From: Duganella sp. 1224
Lineage (GTDB): Bacteria > Pseudomonadota > Gammaproteobacteria > Burkholderiales > Burkholderiaceae_D
Length of the DNA stretch: 64,000 nt
NCBI RefSeq assembly: GCF_013408245.1
Contig: NZ_JACBYS010000012.1
Location: forward strand, 1 to 64,000
Reading direction: 5' to 3'
A program made the translations under genes and the position numbers. Of this stretch, positions 1-7,851 are shown piece after piece. The notes under the pieces were generated by a model. The model made no database searches and was not told the origin of the DNA. It saw only the letters and a program-made list of their open reading frames with translations. Each line of letters starts with the position of its first letter. Positions within the stretch are counted from its first letter, which is position 1.

Positions 1-243
1 TGGCGCGACATACTGCGGACTAATAAGTCGCACTTCGATGCCCATTGCCAGGAATTGCCGTCCCCAATGATGGGCTGAGCTGCAAGCTTCCATTGTGATG
101 ACACGAGGCTGCAACTTGCGCACCGCACCGAGCAACTCGGCGCGAAGCACCTTAGAGCCGTGCAATGCGTGGCCACGACGATCAGCATCATGCAGCTAGA
201 ACACTCGCTTGGCTAGATCAATCCCAAGAATAGCGATATTCAT
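1..243 (-). pseudogene. IS110-family transposase, N-terminal remnant with in-frame stop
   Basis: Read from the ATG at 243 downward, the frame gives MNIAILGIDLAKRVF, then a TAG stop (codon 16, positions 198-196), then continues in the same frame through residues such as HGSKVLRAELL and VITMEACSSAHHWGRQ to the window edge. The GIDLAK start and the MEACSSAHHWGR segment are typical of the DEDD catalytic N-terminus of IS110-type transposases. The stop probably arose from a CAG codon. The rest of the element lies outside the window, so it is unknown whether the copy is otherwise complete. An alternative is a sequencing error, but one clean nonsense change in an intact frame fits a decayed element. 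Confidence 0.75.
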
Positions 244-460
244 GGTAGACCTCCACACGTAAATTGGATGAAACGTTAGTTTGATCCGATTCGGTGGTGT
301 CGGGTCCATCTCAGTAAATCAACAGAGTCCGATACGTAATCTTGCGGTAGCTAGATGAACGCATCGTATAGACGCATCGGTGATTCGGTTGGCTGAGCGC
401 CCTAGCGAGCAGCTGGCCGGAAAAGGACCGGACACAAAGACTGCAGACCGCAAGAAACAA

Positions 461-488
461 AAACGCCGATCTGCATGGATCGGCGTTT
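461..488 (-). terminator. Rho-independent terminator beside the tRNA-Phe fragment
   Basis: An 11-bp perfect stem (461-471 with 478-488) closes a TGCATG loop and is followed on the minus strand by a T-rich run. The same layout sits 3' of the two intact tRNA-Phe genes (2479-2506 and 49309-49336), so this is the terminator of a former tRNA-Phe locus. Confidence 0.7.
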
Positions 489-503
489 CGTTTGGTATGT
501 TCT

Positions 504-551
504 TGGTGGCCGGGGGCGGAATCGAACCACCGACACAAGGATTTTCAATCT
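504..551 (-). pseudogene. tRNA-Phe 3' fragment (possible attachment-site remnant)
   Basis: From the CCA end at 504 up to about 548 this strand matches the intact tRNA-Phe genes: CCA tail, T-arm with TTCGATT loop and anticodon-loop GAA. The block 494-547 matches 2512-2565 at 53 of 54 positions. Upstream of the anticodon loop the sequence diverges and does not form a D-arm of normal length, so this is a fragment and not a working tRNA. Such 3' tRNA duplications are typical scars of integrases that use tRNA genes, but no integrase remains nearby. Confidence 0.65.
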
Positions 552-879
552 TCGTATCGTGCCTGCTACTGCGCCACCAATTTGCCGGACCAAGGTTCTC
601 CGCCGTCCGCCAGTTTGACATGACTCGTTGCCGATACGACCCAACGGCAAACCCGCCGACGCATTGCGTGGCGGTTCTGCCTGTCGATACCGGATTCCCT
701 CAACAAACATGATGACCGCTCATGCCGCTCATTCCGCACGATAGACCGGTCAGGGACCGGCCAGTCTCGTTGCGTCTGGGGCCTGGGATGAGGTATCTTC
801 TCGACGCGCGGATTCATCATCGCCCCATCCTTTACCGAGAACCACGCGGAAGACCGGCAAAAGACAATATCGGTGTCGC
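552..879. other. Intergenic, nothing recognised
   Basis: About 330 bases between the tRNA-Phe fragment and the P63C gene. Short open frames occur on both strands but none has a credible ribosome binding site, domain or composition. I see no RNA gene or repeat here; it is probably decayed island DNA. Confidence 0.4.
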
Positions 880-1863
880 TTATTCATCAAGATCAAGCTG
901 TTGCTGAGAACCGAATCTCTTTGCTACTTCTTTCTCATATATCGCGCTGGTTCTGGCATTTTGGGCGACGTCATAAATACGCCCAAGTTGAAAACGAAGT
1001 GCCTTGGCTCCTACGAGATTTAGGAATTGGAATAGCTTCGCATTCCGATCGCCCGACGAGCTTTTCGCCTCTCTCAACAAGGTCAGTAATTTTCCATCGC
1101 TTTTGGCTAAGGGATAGTACACGTGATTAAGTGTCAGATGCATATCCTTCCAAGAGCGTTGTGGGCGATGACCATAAAGGCGAGCCCACTCCATATAAAG
1201 CTCTGTTGGAAATTCACTTTCATATTTTTTTGCTTCGGCTTGCACAAATGCTTTGAAAGCCGATATGACCTCTTCTTTCGTACGGTCGTATCCGGATAAT
1301 GCATAAACTAGGCCTTGAATCCCCGCCTTTGCAGAAGCGGCAACGATCACATGAGCTTGCGTTGCAAGGCTTAATTGCTGAGAATGTAATTTGCCATCGG
1401 TTTCAGCCTTGATGATTGCCTTGCAAAGATCAATCAAAATGGTAACGTCGTAACCATGCGTTTCGGATCTTGCCATAGAAGTCGCGCCGGGTATAACCCC
1501 CTGGAAAACAATGGGATTTTCAATCTTTTCAATAAGCTCCTGCCCGGCATATTCCGAGATGACTTTTCCTTTGATGAATGCAGTTAGTCGACTGCCGCTC
1601 TCGCCTTTAAACCCCAGGGCTAGGGCCATTCCACGTTTGCTGATAACGCCTGTTTTTCTTTCATCATTCAGCACGTAGCAGTCGACATCAATCCCAAATT
1701 CTTCCTTAAAGTTACCCATGTGGGTAGCTTGCAATGGTTTTTTCAAAGCATGCCGAGTATTTGCAGCTTTTCGAGCAATTTCTGAACGTTGCTCCGCAGT
1801 CAACTTCATACTACGAGCTATTCCGCCAAGCGCACGTCCAGTGACTTCTTTTTTAGTGGCCAT
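880..1863 (-). CDS. P63C-domain protein of phage/island type
   Basis: A 327-residue protein. The start is placed at the ATG at 1863, which has an AGGATG ribosome site about 8 bases upstream; an ATG 60 bases further upstream would place the promoter inside the gene. The N-terminus (TGRALGGIARSMKLTAEQRS) looks basic and helical. The C-terminal third carries FPTELYMEWARLYG followed by a KLFQFLNLVGAKALRFQL segment, the pattern of the P63C domain (PF10546) found in phage and mobile-element proteins. Function of the family is unknown. Base composition and codon use are clearly lower in GC than most of the window, and the gene lies between a tRNA-Phe fragment and an intact tRNA-Phe, so it looks like cargo of a degraded island. 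It has its own promoter with a repeated operator-like motif (1864-1950), which suggests tight regulation, possibly autoregulation. Confidence 0.7.
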   Translation of the reverse strand: MATKKEVTGRALGGIARSMKLTAEQRSEIARKAANTRHALKKPLQATHMGNFKEEFGIDVDCYVLNDERKTGVISKRGMALALGFKGESGSRLTAFIKGKVISEYAGQELIEKIENPIVFQGVIPGATSMARSETHGYDVTILIDLCKAIIKAETDGKLHSQQLSLATQAHVIVAASAKAGIQGLVYALSGYDRTKEEVISAFKAFVQAEAKKYESEFPTELYMEWARLYGHRPQRSWKDMHLTLNHVYYPLAKSDGKLLTLLREAKSSSGDRNAKLFQFLNLVGAKALRFQLGRIYDVAQNARTSAIYEKEVAKRFGSQQQLDLDE

Positions 1864-1950
1864 TGCAAGCATCCTATAAAATTTAGATGCTTGCATCGTA
1901 AGCGGATTGCGAAAAAAATGCAAGCATTGGAGTTATTTTGATGCTTGCAT
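1864..1950 (-). promoter_or_regulatory. P63C promoter with four alternating ATGCTTGCAT motifs
   Basis: Four copies of a 10-mer occur in alternating orientation: TGCAAGCAT at 1864-1872, ATGCTTGCAT at 1887-1896, ATGCAAGCAT at 1918-1927 and ATGCTTGCAT at 1941-1950. Spacings are 23, 31 and 23 bases, so they form two inverted pairs of the same geometry. On the minus strand a sigma70-like promoter TTGCAT (1923-1918), 17-base spacer, TACGAT (1900-1895) is overlapped by the second and third copies. A protein bound there would block transcription of the P63C gene. What binds is unknown. Confidence 0.6.
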
Positions 1951-2129
1951 TTAAGTGTCTGCCGTCGCAACGTGGCTGGATGGGCCCACCCCTTTTTTCG
2001 GGACGCCCTGGCGTGCTCAAACGAGCTGTTAGATATCTAGACTCATGGGATTATGTACCCATTCGTCGCTCGCCACTCTTTAAGACTCAGCACGTTTTGC
2101 GTACGCAAAATCGCCGCACGGGGCTAACA

Positions 2130-2377
2130 GGGCGAGTTGAGCCAGCTGCGTGCCTGCATGCGTAAACTGCGGCCAGTGCCAGTGCCATCGGCCGAGTCGG
2201 TGCGCTTCGGGACGGCGATGGGCGAGCCGCTGCGGGTCACTGGGTCGAGTTCCGCACGGGCAGCACGCCAATACACACCTTCTGCGTTACCTTGGACTTC
2301 CGGCGCGCCAGCTATGTCGAGTTCGTCAGTACCATGAAGGCCGGGGCCCTATTGCGAAGAAGAAAGGGAGAGAGTGA
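2130..2377 (+). pseudogene. IS21-type IstA transposase remnant, frameshifted
   Basis: Joining two frames with a one-base correction near 2240-2250 gives VRFGTAMGEPLRV-D-WVEF, then RTGSTPIHTFCVTLDFRRAS and YVEFVSTMK, ending at a TGA near 2377. The W-V/A-E-F segment and the YVEF segment are characteristic of the DDE region of IS21-family IstA transposases. The missing base after the valine codon breaks the frame and both ends of the gene are lost, so this is a decayed fragment. No terminal inverted repeats were found. Confidence 0.6.
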
Positions 2378-2478
2378 TTGACAGTTGGACGATTCGGTCC
2401 AGACTACGCCGAACGACGCGGTTTGTTTTCGGGCACCGGACATGGACTGGACACAAGGACTGTGAATCCCAAAAACGA

Positions 2479-2506
2479 CAACGCCCACTTGCATGAGTGG
2501 GCGTTG
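2479..2506 (-). terminator. Terminator of tRNA-Phe copy 1
   Basis: An 11-bp perfect stem (2479-2489 with 2496-2506) with a TGCATG-type loop; on the minus strand it is followed by TCGTTTTT. It lies just 3' of the tRNA at 2522-2597. Confidence 0.8.
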
Positions 2507-2521
2507 CGTGAGGTATGTTCT

Positions 2522-2597
<76 letters not shown>

Positions 2598-2607
2598 AAG
2601 GGCCGCA

Positions 2608-2637
2608 ATTATAGCGACCGGCGGCCGGGTTTGGCAA
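2608..2637 (-). promoter_or_regulatory. tRNA-Phe copy 1 promoter
   Basis: On the minus strand TTGCCA (2637-2632), an 18-base spacer and a perfect TATAAT (2613-2608), followed by a GC-rich discriminator just before the mature tRNA 5' end. GC-rich discriminators are typical of stringently controlled stable-RNA promoters. Confidence 0.75.
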
Positions 2638-2655
2638 GGGTCTGCATCCATTTTA

Positions 2656-2684
2656 TTGACAGCCCCATGACGCGGCGATAAATT
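2656..2684 (+). promoter_or_regulatory. Sigma70 promoter for the first M20 peptidase
   Basis: A perfect TTGACA at 2656-2661, a 17-base spacer and TAAATT at 2679-2684. Transcription would start about 30 bases before the ATG at 2720, leaving room for the AGGGG ribosome site. Confidence 0.7.
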
Positions 2685-2719
2685 TGATCATTTAGACAAT
2701 CTGATCGAACAGGGGCGAT

Positions 2720-4120
2720 ATGAAGACGGCGGCTTGGTTGTTGGCGGGGTTGACGGCGGCGGGCGCCGCGCACGGGGCGGAGCTGACGCCGGTGCAGCGG
2801 CAGATGCGGGGCATCTATCAGGAGCTGGTGGAGACGAATACCACCAATTCGGTCGGCTCCTGCACCGTGGCCGCGCAGAAGATGGCCAAACGCCTGAAGG
2901 CTGGCGGCTTCAGGGGCAGCGAGCTGCAGATCATCGTGCCGCCCGGCGGTCCGCGCAAGGGCAACCTGGTGGCGCGCCTGAAGGGCGACGGCAGCAAGAA
3001 GCCGCTGCTGCTGCTGGCCCACATCGACGTGGTGGAGGCGCGGCGCGAGGATTGGGAGCGCGATCCGTTCAAGCTGGTGGAGGAGAACGGCATGTTTTAC
3101 GCCCGCGGCGCCTCGGACGACAAGGCGATGGCGGCGGCCTTCGTCAACAACATGATCCTCTACAAGCAGGAGAAGCTGCCGCTGAAGCGCGACATCATCC
3201 TGGCGCTGACCTGCGACGAGGAGCTGGTGCCGTCGGCGTTTGACGGCGCCGAGTATCTGGTCAAGCATCATCGCGCGCTGATCGACGCCGAGATCGCGCT
3301 GAACGAGGGCGGCGGCGGCCTGCTGGACAAGGATGGCAAGCCGGTGCGCCATGGCATACAGGCCGGCGAAAAGATCTACCAGAGCTTCCAGCTGGAGGTG
3401 ACCAATCCCGGCGGCCACAGTTCGGCGCCGTTCAGGGACAACGCGATTTATCACCTGGCCGAGGGCTTGTCGCGCCTCGGCCAGTTTTCCTTCCCGTTCA
3501 AGCTGTCGCCGGTGACGCGCGCGTACTACGAGCGCATGTCGCAGATCGAGAAGGGACAGGTGGCGGCGGACATGCAGGCGATCCTGCAGGATCCGCCGGA
3601 CCAGGCGGCGCTGGATCGTTTATACGCGGTCAGCCCGGTGCACAATTCCACCGTGCGCACCACCTGCGTGGCGACCAAGGTGGAGGCCGGGCACGCCGAC
3701 AACGCGCTGCCGCAGCGCGCGCGCGCCACGGTCAATTGCCGCATCCTGCCGGGCGAGCCGATCGCCGACGTGCAGGCCACGCTGCAGCGCGTGGTGGCCG
3801 ATGACAAGATCAGGATCACGCGCATCGGCGATGGCGTCGATGGTCCGATGCCGCCGATGACGCCGGTGCTGATGAAGGCCGTGGAGGAGATCAGCAACGA
3901 CATGTGGCCGGGCGTGCCGGTGGTGCCGACCATGTCGACCGGCGGCACCGATGGCCGCTTCCTCAACAACGCCGGCATCTGGACGTATGGCGTCAGCGGC
4001 ATGTTCCATGGGCCGGAGGGCAGCGGCGCGCATGGGCTGAATGAGCATATCCGGGTGCAGTCGCTGTACGACGGCCAGGAGTACCTGTACCGTCTCGGCA
4101 AGCGGCTGGCGACGGAGTAA
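2720..4120 (+). CDS. Exported M20-family metallopeptidase
   Basis: A 466-residue zinc metallopeptidase of the M20/M25/M40 family. A Sec signal peptide covers about residues 1-20 (cleavage near AHGA-E). The catalytic domain shows the zinc ligand and active-site motifs LAHIDVV (H101, D103), GASDDK (D133 or D134 bridging) and TCDEE (E167/E168, general base and ligand); the C-terminal part includes STGGTDGRF and a late histidine in AHGLNEH. The dimerisation domain sits between. It would cleave dipeptides or remove N-terminal amino acids in the periplasm. It stands alone on the plus strand with a strong promoter and converges on the amylase gene. The substrate cannot be told from sequence. Confidence 0.88.
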   Translation: MKTAAWLLAGLTAAGAAHGAELTPVQRQMRGIYQELVETNTTNSVGSCTVAAQKMAKRLKAGGFRGSELQIIVPPGGPRKGNLVARLKGDGSKKPLLLLAHIDVVEARREDWERDPFKLVEENGMFYARGASDDKAMAAAFVNNMILYKQEKLPLKRDIILALTCDEELVPSAFDGAEYLVKHHRALIDAEIALNEGGGGLLDKDGKPVRHGIQAGEKIYQSFQLEVTNPGGHSSAPFRDNAIYHLAEGLSRLGQFSFPFKLSPVTRAYYERMSQIEKGQVAADMQAILQDPPDQAALDRLYAVSPVHNSTVRTTCVATKVEAGHADNALPQRARATVNCRILPGEPIADVQATLQRVVADDKIRITRIGDGVDGPMPPMTPVLMKAVEEISNDMWPGVPVVPTMSTGGTDGRFLNNAGIWTYGVSGMFHGPEGSGAHGLNEHIRVQSLYDGQEYLYRLGKRLATE

Positions 4121-4127
4121 GCGCCGC

Positions 4128-5420
4128 TTAGTCGGGGACGATGATGCGCCAGCGCCAGGGCTTGATCACCGCCTGCCCCGGATCGCCGGCCAGCTTGTAC
4201 TTCTGCGGCTGGCCGGTGACGTTGACGATCACGCGCACGTTGTTGGCGCCCTGCTGGCGCTTGAAGGCGAACAGCTGCTCGTTGCCCACATCCAGCAGCT
4301 GCACCGCGCCGCCGGCCGCGCCGTTCCACAGCGCCGGGTTCTGCTTCTTCAGCCCATTCAGGCCGGCGAAGAAGCCTTCCAGCTCGTAGTTCTTCCAGTC
4401 GATCGGATCCTTCTCGAAGAACTCCAGCTTCTTGTCCAGCCGCGATTCCTGGCCGTTGTAGATCAGCGGGATGCCGGGCAGCGTGTAGCTCAGCACCGCC
4501 ATCGCGCCCCAGGCCGGGCCATACAGGTCCTTGTCCGCGCCTTCCCACGAGTTGATGTCGTGGTTGTTGGTGAACTGCAGGCGGTAGGCGTCGCGCGGGA
4601 AGGCTTTCGGCGGATTGGTCACGTAGTCGCGCAGTTCGGCGGCGCCGGCCTGGCCCTTGCCGATCTTTTTCATGATGCTGTTCAGCGGCCAGTCGTAGCT
4701 GGCGTCGAAGGCCTTGTCGTGCAGCGCCGGCTCGTTCCACTCGGCCAGCATGAACACCGGCTTGATCTTGTCCAGCTGCGCGCGCGCCTGGTCCCAGAAC
4801 GCGGTCGGCACCAGGCCGGCGGCGTCGGCGCGGAAGCCGTCGACGCCCACGTCCTTGACCCAGAACGCCATGGCGTCGGTCATGCCCTTCCACAGGTCCT
4901 TGTTGTCGTAGTCCAGGCCGACGACGTCGGTCCATTCCTCGGTGCCGCCGGCGTCGTTCTTGAAGGTGACCGAGTAGATTTCGCCCTGGTCGTTCTTCTT
5001 GTACCAGTCCGGGTGCTGCTGCACCCACGGGTTGTCCCAGGCCGTGTGGTTGCCGACCCAGTCGAGGATGACGTGCATGCCCAGCGCGTGCGCCTGTTTG
5101 ACCAGCTTGCGCAGGTCGTCGATGGTGCCGTAGTCCGGGTTGACGGCGGTGTAGTCGGCCACCGCGTAGTAGCTGCCCAGCGTACCCTTGTGGTTCTTCT
5201 GGCCGATCGGGTGGATCGGCATCAGCCAGACGATGTCCACGCCCATCTGCTTGAGGCGCGGCAGGCTGGCGGTGACGGCGTTCAGCGTGCCTTCCTTGCT
5301 GAACTGGCGCGTGTTCACTTCGTACACGTTGGCGCTGCGCGACCACGCCGGGTGTTTCGGCTCGGCGTGGGCGGCGGTGAATAACGTCGCCAGGATCAGC
5401 GAGGCGGCAAGCTTTTTCAT
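4128..5420 (-). CDS. Exported GH13 alpha-amylase family protein
   Basis: A 430-residue glycoside hydrolase with a signal peptide (residues 1-19, AAHA-E). The GH13 signatures are visible in order: region I DWVGNH (about 120-125), region II GFRADA with the nucleophile D199, region III acid/base E227 in LAEWNE, and region IV TNNHD with D288. These are all the residues needed for retaining alpha-glucan cleavage. The length is short for an amylase with extra carbohydrate-binding modules and none is seen. It starts 8 bases after the S9 peptidase stop (5429), with an AAGGGAA ribosome site, so both are probably one transcript. Confidence 0.9.
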   Translation of the reverse strand: MKKLAASLILATLFTAAHAEPKHPAWSRSANVYEVNTRQFSKEGTLNAVTASLPRLKQMGVDIVWLMPIHPIGQKNHKGTLGSYYAVADYTAVNPDYGTIDDLRKLVKQAHALGMHVILDWVGNHTAWDNPWVQQHPDWYKKNDQGEIYSVTFKNDAGGTEEWTDVVGLDYDNKDLWKGMTDAMAFWVKDVGVDGFRADAAGLVPTAFWDQARAQLDKIKPVFMLAEWNEPALHDKAFDASYDWPLNSIMKKIGKGQAGAAELRDYVTNPPKAFPRDAYRLQFTNNHDINSWEGADKDLYGPAWGAMAVLSYTLPGIPLIYNGQESRLDKKLEFFEKDPIDWKNYELEGFFAGLNGLKKQNPALWNGAAGGAVQLLDVGNEQLFAFKRQQGANNVRVIVNVTGQPQKYKLAGDPGQAVIKPWRWRIIVPD

Positions 5421-5428
5421 AGGTTCCC

Positions 5429-7780
5429 TTATTTCAGCGTGCGTTCAAACAGTTGGTAGATGCGGCGGTATTCGTCGTACCACGATTCCGGATGGACGAA
5501 GCCGTGGCGCTCCAGCGGATACGGCGCCAGTTCCCAGTGGTCCTTTTTCAGTTCGATCAGGCGCTGGGCCATGCGCACCGAGTCCTGGAAGAAGACGTTG
5601 TCGTCGATCATGCCGTGGGCGATCAGCAGGTTGCCTTTCAGCTGGTCGGCGTATTCGATCGGCGACGAGACCTTGTACGCTTGCGGGTCCAGTTCCGGCG
5701 TGTTGAGGATGTTGGCGGTGTATTCGTGGTTGTAGGTGGTCCAGTCGGTGACGGGACGCAGCGCGGCGCCGGACTTGAACTGGTCCGGCGCGCGCAGCAG
5801 CGCCATGAAGGTCATGAAGCCGCCGTAGCTGCCGCCGTAGATGCCGACGTTGCTGGCGTCGCCCTGCTGGTTGGCCACCATCCAGTTCAGGCCATCGATG
5901 TAGTCTTCCAGTTCCGGGTGGCCCATCTGGCGGTAGATGGCGGTGCGCCAGTTGCGGCCATAGCCGAGCGAGGCGCGGTAGTCCATGTCCAGCACGATGT
6001 AGCCCTTCTGCACCAGCAGGTTGTGGAACATCTGCTCGCGGAAGTAGACCGGGTAACGGCGGGTGACGTTTTGCAGGTAGCCGGCGCCGTGCACGAACAT
6101 CACGACCGGATACTTCTTGCCCGGTTCCAGCGTGGCCGGGCGGTACAGCTTGGCCCACACCGGGTCGGCGCCGTGGGTCGACGGCACCGGCACGATCTGC
6201 GGCTCGATCCATGCGCGCGCCTTGTAGTCGGCGGTGCGGGTGTCGGTCAGCTGGGTGAGCTTGCCGCCGCTGGCGCTGACGGTGCCGATCTGCGCCGGCA
6301 TGTAGGCGGTGGAGTAGCGCACCAGCAGCTTGCGGCCGTCCGGCGACAGCGCAAAGCTTTCGACGCCGCCCAGCGCGGTCAGTTCCTTCAGGGCGCCGTC
6401 CTTGGTGTTGGTCGAGCAGACTTCATAGGTGCCGGGCAGCTTGGGATTGCACAGGAAGTAGACGGTCTGGCCGTCGCTGGACCAGGTGACGTTGGACTCT
6501 TCCCATTTGCCCGAGGTGAGCGCGCGCGCCTTGCCGTCGGCGCCTTGCAGGTACAGGTGCGCGTAGCCGCTTTCTTCGGATTCGTACCACAGGGTGCTGT
6601 TGTCCGGCTGCCAGCCAAAGTCGTTGCCGCGGTTGTTGACCCAGGCGGCGTCGCTCAGGCGGTGCAGCGGTTTCAGTTTGGCGGCGCCCAGGTCGACGGC
6701 GGCGATCCAGCGGTCCTTGTTGTCGATGGCCTGCGCCATGACGGCCACGCGGGCGCCGTTGGCGCTCCAGCGGATCGATTCCTCGCGGCCTTCGAAGCGC
6801 ACCGCGCGGTTGCCCTTGAGCGGGTCGAGTTTCTGGGCGGCGCGCATGGCGGCCAGCGGATCGTCCTTGATGCCGGGCAGGTCGTCCAGCGACAGCTCGC
6901 TCACCTTGCGCGTGGCCACGTCCACCAGTTTCAGGCTGTGCGGCGGCGGGCCGGCGTCGCTGACGCGCTTGCGCTCGTCGTCGCTTTCCTCGTAGCCGGA
7001 TTCGGTGACGTACTTTGGCATCTTGCCGACGCGGCGCTTGTCGCCGTCCTTGGCGGCGGTGACCACCAGCAGGTAGCGGCCGTCCGGCGACAGCGCGCTG
7101 GTTTCGATGGTGACCTTGTCGCCCAGGTAGATCGGCAGCGGCGCACGGGTGGCGTCGGCGGCGCGCTCGGCGTTGCGCTGGTCGCGCGTGTCGTCCTTGT
7201 CCTTTTTGACCTGCGCCAGCGTGGCGATGAGGCGCAATTGCATGTCGCGGCGGAAGTCGGCGTCCGGCACGGCGTCGGGATCCTTGGCGGTGCGCAGTAG
7301 GGCCACCGGTGCCACCAGGCGCTCGGCGCGGCTCCAGCTGAACCAGTCGCTGCCCACGCGGAACTGCACGTGGTTGCCGTCGGCGGCGTATTGCGCGTCC
7401 GACGCCGGCGTGGTGCCGCGCACGATCTGCGTCAGCGCGCCGGTTTTCAGGTCGCGCTCAAACAGGTCGCCGTTGCGCAGCAGGATGGCGCGGGTGCGTT
7501 CGCGGTTGTAGACCGGGTCGGCACTATCGAGGTTGGCTAGCTGTTTTTCGTCCACCTTCGTCGCGGCGGCGCCGTTGATCTGCCAGGTGTCGCGCACGGC
7601 GGAACCGGTGCGTTTCTGCTTGAAGTAGACCTGGCGGCTGTCCCAGCCCCACCATGCCGACTCCACCGGGTTGCCGATCCAGTCTGGATTGGCCATGGCT
7701 TGGTCGAGGGTGATGGGCGTGGGGGCTGCGGAGGCGCTGGCCGCGAGGGCGGTCGCTAAAAGAGGCAATACAAAACGCAT
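5429..7780 (-). CDS. Exported S9-family prolyl oligopeptidase-like peptidase
   Basis: A 783-residue serine peptidase. It has a signal peptide (about residues 1-18), a beta-propeller region (about 20-520) with repeated SPDGR-type and W-S-x-D/N-G motifs, and a C-terminal alpha/beta hydrolase domain with GGSYGG (S651), a D near 727 in HGMIDDN and H759 in ERHGF as the catalytic triad. The architecture is that of dipeptidyl-peptidase IV/acylaminoacyl-peptidase relatives, which trim oligopeptides in the periplasm. It is the first gene of an operon with the amylase. A SALSPDGRYLLVV segment shows the propeller repeat clearly. Confidence 0.9.
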   Translation of the reverse strand: MRFVLPLLATALAASASAAPTPITLDQAMANPDWIGNPVESAWWGWDSRQVYFKQKRTGSAVRDTWQINGAAATKVDEKQLANLDSADPVYNRERTRAILLRNGDLFERDLKTGALTQIVRGTTPASDAQYAADGNHVQFRVGSDWFSWSRAERLVAPVALLRTAKDPDAVPDADFRRDMQLRLIATLAQVKKDKDDTRDQRNAERAADATRAPLPIYLGDKVTIETSALSPDGRYLLVVTAAKDGDKRRVGKMPKYVTESGYEESDDERKRVSDAGPPPHSLKLVDVATRKVSELSLDDLPGIKDDPLAAMRAAQKLDPLKGNRAVRFEGREESIRWSANGARVAVMAQAIDNKDRWIAAVDLGAAKLKPLHRLSDAAWVNNRGNDFGWQPDNSTLWYESEESGYAHLYLQGADGKARALTSGKWEESNVTWSSDGQTVYFLCNPKLPGTYEVCSTNTKDGALKELTALGGVESFALSPDGRKLLVRYSTAYMPAQIGTVSASGGKLTQLTDTRTADYKARAWIEPQIVPVPSTHGADPVWAKLYRPATLEPGKKYPVVMFVHGAGYLQNVTRRYPVYFREQMFHNLLVQKGYIVLDMDYRASLGYGRNWRTAIYRQMGHPELEDYIDGLNWMVANQQGDASNVGIYGGSYGGFMTFMALLRAPDQFKSGAALRPVTDWTTYNHEYTANILNTPELDPQAYKVSSPIEYADQLKGNLLIAHGMIDDNVFFQDSVRMAQRLIELKKDHWELAPYPLERHGFVHPESWYDEYRRIYQLFERTLK

Positions 7781-7851
7781 CGATAGTGTCGCTTACAGGT
7801 TGGTGGAGGGGAGCGCCGGATCGCGGCACGTCCCCGATTCTAGCCCAACCA

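Noticed and set aside
504..597. A complete, odd tRNA at the first tRNA-Phe-like site
   Set aside because: The 5' half does not fold into a D-arm of normal length and the anticodon stem has a mismatch, so only the 3' fragment is called.
3526..5346. A 606-residue minus-strand frame across the M20 and amylase genes
   Set aside because: It overlaps two well-supported genes with full motifs and its own translation is low-complexity.
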